DNA of 6,113 nucleotides from NCBI GenBank assembly GCA_964528315.1, contig CAZGRO010000081.1, positions 1 through 6,113 on the forward strand, written 5' to 3'. The stretch's first letter is position 1. Every line of letters begins with the position of its first letter. Shown in pieces: positions 1-5,015 of the stretch. Under the pieces are notes generated by a model. It searched no databases. It was not told where the DNA came from and saw only the letters and a program-made list of their open reading frames with translations. The stretch is from JALHTG01 sp964528315. Lineage in GTDB: Archaea > Thermoproteota > Bathyarchaeia > 40CM-2-53-6 > JALHTG01. Position numbers and translations under genes: made by a program.

Positions 1-105
1 TCGTACGAGAGCCATCTCAATCTTCTTTCGATCGAACTCCTCATAGGGTTCAGAGCTTGCAGGGTTTATTGCTCGCCACACCGGGCCTTTCTTAACCTTG
101 ACCAA
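1..105 (-). CDS. N-terminal fragment of a probable aldehyde dehydrogenase (partial, runs off left edge)
   Basis: Thirty-five codons are open on the minus strand up to the window edge, while both other minus frames carry stops within this stretch. The peptide has basic residues near the start, then W-R-A-I-N-P-A-S-S-E-P-Y-E-E-F and K-K-I-E-M-A-L-V-R. This resembles the start of NAD(P)-dependent aldehyde dehydrogenases, where an 'INPATGE...' segment is followed by an acidic stretch and 'E..ALE.A'; in that family it begins the coenzyme-binding domain. The catalytic Cys and Glu lie outside the window, so activity cannot be judged. I chose the TTG at 105-103 because the frame has no ATG or GTG upstream before the in-frame TAA, and a TATA-like element sits about 40 bp upstream. 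GTG at 81-79 would start immediately before the conserved segment. The fragment is short, so the family assignment is moderate; the openness of the frame is what I see directly. Confidence 0.5.
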   Translation of the reverse strand, partial: MVKVKKGPVWRAINPASSEPYEEFDRKKIEMALVR

Positions 106-139
106 TTGCAGATCAATCAGCTCGGTTCTATGTGGAGCA

Positions 140-148
140 TATTAAATT
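140..148 (-). promoter_or_regulatory. Candidate archaeal TATA box for the aldehyde dehydrogenase-like gene
   Basis: The minus strand reads ATAATTTAATATG here, an isolated AT-rich island in otherwise mixed sequence. Its centre is about 40 bp upstream of the proposed TTG start, which would place transcription initiation about 13-15 nt before the start. The match to the archaeal consensus is imperfect, so this is a moderate to weak call. Confidence 0.3.
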
Positions 149-261
149 ATCGGGACGAAGCTTGTCCGCTGCGAACCGAAACCCGAAGCATTTAGGCCGC
201 AAGCACTAATGTGAAGTCGTGATCAGGTTCCTTTGTTGCTGGGAAAGAGCGAATAGCAGCC

Positions 262-275
262 CTGAGAGGTCTCAG
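262..275. repeat. Short perfect inverted repeat downstream of aminotransferase 2
   Basis: CTGAGA and TCTCAG are exact reverse complements separated by GG. As RNA the loop would need to open to four bases, leaving a 5-bp stem. No U-tract follows on the minus strand, so an intrinsic terminator is not supported. It may be a protein-binding palindrome or chance. Confidence 0.25.
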
Positions 276-353
276 AACTCGGCCTAGGGATGTGGATCGG
301 TACTGCCGAACGCCGCGACCTCTGGCCTGAGCAGCATGTCATAACTGATACGA

Positions 354-1568
354 CTAACGCAATTTCGAGAGCAATTTGCCGATCTGTTCCATTCCCGATT
401 TGACCTCGTCGGGTGCGACTCTTCCCACGCCTATCCTCAGGTGCTTCTCCATTCCGTATGCTATTCCGGGGATGGCTGCCACACTGTATGGTTCTGAAGC
501 AAGCATTTCGCATAGCTTCCATGATTCCACGTCTAAGTTGTAGGAGGGAAAGCTCAGGAAAGCTGCCATCGGCCTCACCCAGTTGAACACATCTCTGTGC
601 TGAGACATCCAACGGTCAACCTCGTCCCAGCACCTTTCTCCCAGCCCTCGCCCATACTCCAATAACTCCATGAATTTCCCCTGGTCAAGAGCGGCCAGTC
701 CGATTTCAAGCTGCACATTGGATATCGCGCCATACTGTCCCATGTGTAGCCATTCATTCACAGCTCGACACCTCTCGAAAAGCCTCTTGTCTCTTGTCGC
801 CAACCATCCAAGACGCAACCCGTCGAATCCCAGAGTCTTCGAAACGCTGTTCGAGGCCGCTGCCTTCTCATAGTAGCCGACAGCTTGTGCGCTGGAGAAT
901 GCGCCATCCCACTCTGTGCCTCGATAGATCTCGTCGTGAAGCACATAAGCCCCATAGTCTTCAGCTATCTCACAAATCGCACGCATCTCATCGCGAGTGC
1001 AGACGTTTCCTGTGGGGTTGTCGGGCGAATTAACAACTATCAGTGCAGTCCTGTTTGAGACGACCTCTTGAAGCCCTTCAATGTCGTACTTCCAGTTCTC
1101 TTCCTCCTTTCTTGTCAGAAGATGAACCTTGGCATTTTGGTGCAATCCTCCACAACAGAAGTAATACTGTTTCTCCTCTATGTTGTACGCAGCGAACTGA
1201 TACCAACATGGCCTCATCATCACTATCTCGTCGCCGCTGTCCACTGCCTCGCTGAGCACAAGGAAGTTCGCCTCGTAGGTCCCATTTGTGAAGAGGATAT
1301 TCTCCGGTTTGAGGTCCTTGTACCCGTGTAGCTCGATGATCTTCTCCTTGAGGAGATCGCGTTTCTTGCTGGTTTGAATCTCCTCCTCCGTGGCCTTTTC
1401 TGGACCAGCGTTAAGGGAGAGATCTGAGCTGAGATTGAGCACCTTTCCCAGAGGAACAGATGCGGCACATGCTCCAAAGAGCTTGTATCGAACGCCCCCC
1501 GCTCTCTCAATTATGCCATATGACTTCGGCTGGCCCATGACCTGTCTGGTCTTCAGCTTAATAGCCAC
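354..1568 (-). CDS. Fold-type I PLP-dependent aminotransferase (class I/II), copy 2 in transcription order
   Basis: The 404-residue product is a cytosolic aminotransferase of the aspartate/aromatic/kynurenine group, moving an amino group from an amino acid to a 2-oxo acid through pyridoxal phosphate. Visible landmarks are T-N-G-T-Y-E-A at 94-100 (phosphate binding), W122/Y123 (ring stacking), N-S-P-D-N-P-T-G at 180-187 with N184, D212 in L-H-D-E-I-Y (pairs with the pyridine nitrogen) with Y215, the Schiff-base K244 in S-V-S-K-T-L-G-F-D-G-L-R with R252, and R378 in L-R-I-G for the substrate carboxylate. The catalytic set is complete. Around residues 60-75 the usual Y....G...LR segment is replaced by a charged helix, so it is not a close copy of characterised aspartate aminotransferases. 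Start: GTG at 1568, with TGATC four bases upstream as a weak Shine-Dalgarno match; ATG at 1538 (residue 11) is the alternative. It lies 127 bp after the other aminotransferase. Substrate unknown. Confidence 0.93.
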   Translation of the reverse strand: MAIKLKTRQVMGQPKSYGIIERAGGVRYKLFGACAASVPLGKVLNLSSDLSLNAGPEKATEEEIQTSKKRDLLKEKIIELHGYKDLKPENILFTNGTYEANFLVLSEAVDSGDEIVMMRPCWYQFAAYNIEEKQYYFCCGGLHQNAKVHLLTRKEEENWKYDIEGLQEVVSNRTALIVVNSPDNPTGNVCTRDEMRAICEIAEDYGAYVLHDEIYRGTEWDGAFSSAQAVGYYEKAAASNSVSKTLGFDGLRLGWLATRDKRLFERCRAVNEWLHMGQYGAISNVQLEIGLAALDQGKFMELLEYGRGLGERCWDEVDRWMSQHRDVFNWVRPMAAFLSFPSYNLDVESWKLCEMLASEPYSVAAIPGIAYGMEKHLRIGVGRVAPDEVKSGMEQIGKLLSKLR

Positions 1569-1603
1569 TTCTGATCAATCCGAAACTACGGTGAGAAGGC
1601 ACG

Positions 1604-1612
1604 CTACTTATC
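1604..1612 (-). promoter_or_regulatory. Weak TATA-like element upstream of aminotransferase 2
   Basis: Minus strand GATAAGTAG lies about 40 bp upstream of the GTG start, the same distance as the strong TATA box of the neighbouring aminotransferase gene. The sequence is a poor consensus match, so the gene may instead be read through from upstream. The rest of the 1569-1695 gap shows nothing gene-like. Confidence 0.2.
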
Positions 1613-1695
1613 TGTTTTCTGAAGGAGTTCATTCAGCAGCGTGCCAGACCAAACATGTAGAGAAAGTAGCTCGCTGCTGTCAGCGCGGGCCGTGT

Positions 1696-2940
1696 CTACC
1701 GGCCCTTTGGCAGTTTAGCTATGGCGGCCTCCATTCGGTCCATTCCTTTCTTGATCCATTCCCAGTCGACACAGAAGCTGATTCTGAGATGCCCCTCCCC
1801 GTTCTTTCCATACCAGATTCCTGGTCTGACATTGACCCTGCCTTCAGTCAACAGGTATTCTGCGAGGTCGTGGGAAGACACGTCAAGAGCCTTGATGTTT
1901 GGAAACGCCCAGTATATTCCTTGGGGCCTGGAACATGCCACCCCTTTCATCTCGTTCAGTCTGTCAACCATTAGGTCTCTCCTCTTCTGGAGATCTTCGA
2001 CATGCTTCCTGATCCAATCTTGCGGGCCGGTCAAGGCGGCCAACGCCGCGACACAGCCTGGAGTGACCAAGCCATCGGTTGTGCAGCCTATGAGAGTGTT
2101 CATGTGCTCGATGAGTTCACTGTTCGCGATCGCATATCCCATTCTGAAGCCGCTGAGGTTGTGAGCTTTTGAAAATGAGCTGCAGACCACGGTCCTTTCC
2201 TTCATTCCAGGAACGGTCGCTATGTTGTGAAGGTTAAGCCCATCAAACAATATCTCTTCCGACACATGGTCCGCCACCACAAAGAAATCATGCTTGATTG
2301 CGAGTTCTGCTATTGCCTCATTTTCCTCTTTTGTATACAGAAAGCCGGCAGGATTGTTCGCGTTGCTCATCATCAATAGCCTCGTCTTCTTTGTGATTCG
2401 TTTGCGGAGCGTCTCGATGTTGAAGGTATATTCTCCGGGCCTTGATTCATCCAATGGAACCGGTACGACCTTACCTTGGCGGTAACGCAGGTGGGGCTCA
2501 TATGGACCATAGTCCGGATCCATCATGAGCACCTCATCACCTGGATTCAGAAGTATTGTCAAGGCACAGTCGATTCCTTGTGCCGCGCCTACGGTGAGGC
2601 AGACTTCTGTCTGAGGATCAGCCTCAACTCCATATCGGCTCACATACTTCTCGGAAATTGCCTTTCTTAGGTCAGCAGTCAGCTTGGACGACGGATAATC
2701 GAACGCAGCGTCTGCAATGGCCTTTTGCACTGCTTCGATCACGTGAGGCGCCGGGCGATCGTAGCCTCTGGAGGTGCCTGGGGTCAGATCCACAACATCC
2801 TTAACGCTCTTCGCCACTTGGGCGAGCCTGTGTCTACTCCAAGGCTGAGTATACTTCCCGTACTCAGGGGTGAGAGAAGATTTCGCTCCTTCGGACAACC
2901 ATTTGAAGCTCAGTTTCTTCCTCGTCCATTCTTCGGCCAT
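1696..2940 (-). CDS. Fold-type I PLP-dependent aminotransferase (class I/II), copy 1, with altered PLP-site Tyr
   Basis: The 414-residue product has the full fold-type I layout: Y82 in Y-P-S-S-K-L-T-A-D-L-R, G-A-A-Q-G at 118-122, D-P-D-Y-G-P-Y at 141-147, N-A-N-N-P-A-G at 193-199 with N196, D224, the PLP lysine K258 in S-S-F-S-K-A-H-N-L-S-G-F-R with R266, and the carboxylate-binding R386 in L-R-I-S-F. It should transaminate an amino acid in the cytosol; the substrate cannot be read from sequence. Two departures stand out: the usual D-E-x-Y motif reads D-H-V-S (224-227), replacing the Tyr that hydrogen-bonds the PLP 3'-oxygen, and N-N-P-T-G reads N-N-P-A-G. The start is ATG at 2940, backed by GAGGT seven bases upstream and a strong TATA box. 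The gene is not a recent duplicate of its neighbour: the two share only family motifs. The length is normal for the family. Confidence 0.93.
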   Translation of the reverse strand: MAEEWTRKKLSFKWLSEGAKSSLTPEYGKYTQPWSRHRLAQVAKSVKDVVDLTPGTSRGYDRPAPHVIEAVQKAIADAAFDYPSSKLTADLRKAISEKYVSRYGVEADPQTEVCLTVGAAQGIDCALTILLNPGDEVLMMDPDYGPYEPHLRYRQGKVVPVPLDESRPGEYTFNIETLRKRITKKTRLLMMSNANNPAGFLYTKEENEAIAELAIKHDFFVVADHVSEEILFDGLNLHNIATVPGMKERTVVCSSFSKAHNLSGFRMGYAIANSELIEHMNTLIGCTTDGLVTPGCVAALAALTGPQDWIRKHVEDLQKRRDLMVDRLNEMKGVACSRPQGIYWAFPNIKALDVSSHDLAEYLLTEGRVNVRPGIWYGKNGEGHLRISFCVDWEWIKKGMDRMEAAIAKLPKGR

Positions 2941-2947
2941 GATTCAG

Positions 2948-2952
2948 ACCTC
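2948..2952 (-). promoter_or_regulatory. Ribosome-binding site of aminotransferase 1
   Basis: Minus strand GAGGT ends seven bases before the ATG at 2940. It complements the 3' end of archaeal and bacterial 16S rRNA and fixes this start codon. Confidence 0.65.
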
Positions 2953-2978
2953 TCAGAGCTCACGACGCCCAAGTTCGA

Positions 2979-2986
2979 TATATAAG
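2979..2986 (-). promoter_or_regulatory. Archaeal TATA box of aminotransferase 1
   Basis: Minus strand CTTATATA (continuing TC) matches the archaeal TATA consensus closely. Its centre is 42 bp upstream of the ATG, which predicts transcription starting about 25 bp downstream of the box, near 2957, leaving a leader of roughly 17 nt that contains the GAGGT site. The coherent box, leader and ribosome-binding site make this the best-supported promoter in the window. It shows that the aminotransferase has its own transcript regardless of the upstream hydrolase. No clear purine-rich BRE is visible just upstream. Confidence 0.7.
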
Positions 2987-3061
2987 ACAATCGTGCTAGA
3001 TGCGAAAGAGTGAATGCAAATTAGACAACTGAGGAGCTGGGACTTCCTCTGGTCCATGCGT

Positions 3062-3109
3062 CCAGCTTTTGATGTGCGCTACCGCGTAGCTTGATGTGTT
3101 AGGGGCTGG
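3062..3109. repeat. Nested inverted and direct repeat between hydrolase and aminotransferase 1
   Basis: The outer arms CCAGC (3062-3066) and GCTGG (3105-3109) enclose a perfect small hairpin, GCTAC-CGC-GTAGC (3078-3090). The hairpin is flanked by two copies of the direct repeat TTGATGTG (3069-3076 and 3091-3098), 22 bp apart, about two helical turns. It lies 20-70 bp after the hydrolase stop and 80-130 bp upstream of the aminotransferase TATA box. It could be an end-of-transcript hairpin or a binding site for a dimeric regulator; neither is proven. Confidence 0.35.
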
Positions 3110-3141
3110 TTTGTTTGAGGCCTCGAGAATCATGCGATTGG

Positions 3142-4017
3142 CTAGGCTTTGAGGAAGTCAGTTACTGTTGAAACGAACCTCTCGGATTGATCCAGCATTG
3201 GAAGATGTTTTGCATAATCAAAGATGTGCATCTCAGCCCCGGGGATTCTGTGCAATAGTCTCAATCCATTATCGAGCCGCGCAACTCCTTCGTCATGTCT
3301 TCCCCATATCAGAAGCACCGGCATTTTCAGTTGATCGACATGCTCCGAGATGTGCTTCCCGTCCACGCTAACATTTCTGTTGCGCGCTTCGATTGATGCC
3401 TCCGTTTGTTCTGTGCGCAGTTTGTGGGTTTCGAAATTCCTCAGGGCGACTTCGTAGGCCTTCTTGACTCGTTCAGTTGTGACCAGCTCCTTGTGGTATG
3501 TGTTCTTCATCAGTGCTTCTCGTACAGACTCCAGAGTGGGAGGAGTTGTGTAGCTGGATTTGTCGAACATCGTTGGAAACTCCTTCTCAATGCCAGGGCT
3601 GTCCTTTGTGAGGGGAGAGGATGTGCTTCCACTATTGACCACAACAAGCTTCTTGACAAGATTGGGTCGCTTGATCGAAATGTATGTGGCCAACCATCCG
3701 CCATGCGAGTTACCGACCAAGCTCACCTTCCTCTCGTTCAGCGCCTCCAAGAACGCAATCAGGTGATCTCCTCTAGCCTTCAGCGAATAGTCCTTGTGAG
3801 GAATTGGTGTGCAGCCGAAGCCTATCTGATCTGCCGCAATAACATGAAAGTATTGAGCGAAAGGTTCGATGACGAATGTCCAGTTGATCTCGGCGCAAGA
3901 GAACAAGCCCCCACCGTGAATCAACATGAGAGTCTCTCCTTTCCCTGCCTCGATGTAGTGGGTTCTCGCGTCGGAAACATCCACGTACTGGTCCTTCCAT
4001 TTGCCCATACTAGACAC
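3142..4017 (-). CDS. Alpha/beta hydrolase resembling meta-cleavage product (C-C bond) hydrolases
   Basis: The 291-residue protein is a single-domain alpha/beta hydrolase without signal peptide, so cytosolic. The oxyanion region is H34-G-G-G37, the nucleophile elbow V-G-N-S-H-G-G places S104, the acid is D242 in W-G-R-H-D-E-G-V and the base is H271 in Y-A-K-H-L. A G-N-S-x-G-G elbow together with H-G-G-G, followed by W-G-R-x-D, is the pattern of BphD/MhpC-type hydrolases, which split ring-fission products into a carboxylic acid and a dienoate; length fits (about 280-290). The Trp that follows the catalytic His in those enzymes is Leu here, and the lid (about 135-220) is divergent, so an esterase, lactonase or amidase role is possible. 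Start: GTG at 4017; ATG at 4008 (residue 4) is equally plausible, and neither has a Shine-Dalgarno site, suggesting leaderless or near-leaderless translation. Palindromes lie 39-88 bp upstream. Confidence 0.9.
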   Translation of the reverse strand: MSSMGKWKDQYVDVSDARTHYIEAGKGETLMLIHGGGLFSCAEINWTFVIEPFAQYFHVIAADQIGFGCTPIPHKDYSLKARGDHLIAFLEALNERKVSLVGNSHGGWLATYISIKRPNLVKKLVVVNSGSTSSPLTKDSPGIEKEFPTMFDKSSYTTPPTLESVREALMKNTYHKELVTTERVKKAYEVALRNFETHKLRTEQTEASIEARNRNVSVDGKHISEHVDQLKMPVLLIWGRHDEGVARLDNGLRLLHRIPGAEMHIFDYAKHLPMLDQSERFVSTVTDFLKA

Positions 4018-4043
4018 GACGGTTCGAGTTGATTAGGCAGAGG

Positions 4044-4051
4044 ATAGTTAA
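4044..4051 (-). promoter_or_regulatory. Weak TATA-like element upstream of the alpha/beta hydrolase
   Basis: Minus strand TTAACTAT (within CTTAACTATCC) is centred about 30 bp before the GTG and 39 bp before the ATG. With a 25-bp offset, transcription would begin within a few bases of the GTG, which agrees with the absence of a ribosome-binding site. The consensus match is weak. Confidence 0.25.
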
Positions 4052-4055
4052 GACT

Positions 4056-4065
4056 GTCGATCGAC
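4056..4065. promoter_or_regulatory. 10-bp perfect palindrome, candidate operator
   Basis: GTCGATCGAC is a perfect palindrome that ends a few bases upstream of the weak TATA-like element of the hydrolase gene, a position where archaeal regulators can act. On the minus strand it overlaps the motif GAAACG. Confidence 0.3.
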
Positions 4066-4092
4066 GTTTCAGGCGATCAGCTCGAATAAGTC

Positions 4093-4104
4093 ACGCAGCT
4101 GCGT
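4093..4104. promoter_or_regulatory. 12-bp perfect palindrome, candidate operator
   Basis: ACGCAGCTGCGT is a perfect 12-bp palindrome in the 162-bp gap upstream of the hydrolase. Like the 10-bp palindrome 37 bp away it is entered through GAAACG on the minus strand. Paired palindromic sites would suit binding of two regulator dimers, but the half-site sequences differ between the two. Confidence 0.3.
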
Positions 4105-4138
4105 TTCTTGCTTTTTGCGGTCTGTGACTGAAGTCCTT

Positions 4139-4151
4139 CGCTTGTGAAGCG
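4139..4151 (-). terminator. Small hairpin after the amidohydrolase gene
   Basis: CGCTT-GTG-AAGCG forms a 5-bp stem with a 3-base loop, 29 bp after the TGA stop of the amidohydrolase. A C/G-rich stretch adjoins it and there is no U-tract, so it is at best a weak terminator or RNA-stabilising hairpin. Confidence 0.2.
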
Positions 4152-4179
4152 CGCCCGCTTAAGAACAAGCTCTCCCACT

Positions 4180-4941
4180 TCAGATCTTGATGCCGACTAT
4201 CTTGGCCATATTGTCGCCTAGGACAAATCTCAGCTCTTCTTTTGACAGGCCTGCCATCTGGACCTTTTTGAGCTCTATCTCTTGATGGTGGAGGGGCGCA
4301 TCTGATCCGAAGATAAGCCTCTCCACTCCAATGTTGTCAATCACGGTTCTGCAGATTCTGTGGGTCCAAGGCTGGGCGGAAGTCTCCAGGATTATGTTGG
4401 GGCATTTTCTGGCCACGAAGATGGCATCTTTGTACATTGCCATTCCCATGTGCGCCATGATTATCGTTACATCGGTGAAACGATCGGCGAGATCACCAAT
4501 GAGTGCTGGTTGGGAACCGGGCTGGTGGCTATGGATCTGGACTGGGATCCTGAGTCTTGAAGCTTCTTCCATTAGCGGATGGACAAGCTCGTCATTGGCC
4601 TGAAAAGATTCTGTGATTGGATGAAGCTTCAGTCCTCTGAATTTCTTCTCCTGTATCGCCCACCTCAATTGGTCAACGCATTCCTCCAACCACGGGTTCA
4701 CCCTCGCGAACCCTATGATGCGGTCAGGGTATCTTGACATGCCATCCGCAATGATCAGGTTCTTCACCTTGAAGTCGTCATCATTGAGCATTCGCCCAAT
4801 GCAGTTCGCCACCACAATGTCCACACCGTTCTTGTCCATCAATCGTATCATGTCATCGGCTGTGAACTTTCGTGGCGTAGTGCCAAAATGCTTGGACTTG
4901 CTATCCAGCTCTCCTATGTGAACATGTGCATCAACTATCAT
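4180..4941 (-). CDS. TIM-barrel amidohydrolase (amidohydrolase_2 / COG2159, ACMSD superfamily)
   Basis: The 253-residue product opens with M-I-V-D-A-H-V-H-I-G, the strand-1 H-x-H metal site (H6, H8). It continues with G-L-K-L-H-P at 103-108, I-H-S-H at 136-139 (strand-5 metal His, H137), A-H-M-G-M at 163-167 (H164, the likely catalytic His) and F-G-S-D-A-P at 211-216 (D214, strand-8 metal ligand). All core metal-site residues of the PF04909 family are present, so it should be an active metal-dependent hydrolase or non-oxidative decarboxylase. The substrate is unknown; at 253 residues it is clearly shorter than characterised ACMSD-type decarboxylases (about 330). I chose ATG 4941 because the metal motif normally sits at the very N-terminus; AGGAG lies 12 bases upstream. 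An in-frame TTG at 4974, with AGGAG 11 bases upstream, would add 11 charged residues. Only 74 bp (41 from the TTG) separate it from the peptidase stop, so the two are probably co-transcribed. Confidence 0.9.
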   Translation of the reverse strand: MIVDAHVHIGELDSKSKHFGTTPRKFTADDMIRLMDKNGVDIVVANCIGRMLNDDDFKVKNLIIADGMSRYPDRIIGFARVNPWLEECVDQLRWAIQEKKFRGLKLHPITESFQANDELVHPLMEEASRLRIPVQIHSHQPGSQPALIGDLADRFTDVTIIMAHMGMAMYKDAIFVARKCPNIILETSAQPWTHRICRTVIDNIGVERLIFGSDAPLHHQEIELKKVQMAGLSKEELRFVLGDNMAKIVGIKI

Positions 4942-4953
4942 TTTTGATTGCTT

Positions 4954-4958
4954 CTCCT
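4954..4958 (-). promoter_or_regulatory. Likely ribosome-binding site of the amidohydrolase
   Basis: Minus strand AGGAG ends 12 bases before ATG 4941, a little far but usable. A second AGGAG at 4986-4990 stands 11 bases before the alternative TTG 4974, so ribosome sites alone do not settle the start; the family's N-terminal motif favours the ATG. Confidence 0.35.
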
Positions 4959-5015
4959 GCTCAGCCCTCTCCAAGCGACAGTGATCTCCTCAGATTCAGA
5001 CACCTCATATCATGA

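Larger units (their letters stand above)
106..353. other. Intergenic region between aminotransferase 2 and the aldehyde dehydrogenase-like gene
   Basis: This 248-bp gap follows the TAG stop of the second aminotransferase. I see no convincing gene: the minus-strand open frame that enters it from inside the aminotransferase is an out-of-frame shadow with no family resemblance. It holds a perfect inverted repeat, CTGAGA-GG-TCTCAG at 262-275, and the AT-rich candidate TATA at 140-148. There is no T-rich run after the aminotransferase stop of the kind that ends many archaeal transcripts, so where that transcript ends is unclear. Confidence 0.6.

Noticed and set aside
223..612. 129-residue open frame on the minus strand
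   Set aside because: Its start lies inside the aminotransferase in another frame; the protein is Arg/Ser/Cys-rich with no family motif, as expected of a shadow frame.
1390..1974. 194-residue open frame on the plus strand across both aminotransferases
   Set aside because: It runs antisense over the 5' end of one real gene, the gap, and the 3' end of the other; composition is atypical and there are no motifs.
262..2956. 11-base match CTGAGAGGTCT shared by the inverted repeat at 262 and the leader of aminotransferase 1
   Set aside because: Matches of this length are expected by chance in a 6-kb window when both strands are compared, and the contexts differ.
3406..4032. 208-residue open frame on the plus strand
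   Set aside because: Antisense to the alpha/beta hydrolase, whose catalytic triad and oxyanion motif are fully recognisable; the plus-strand product has no family resemblance.
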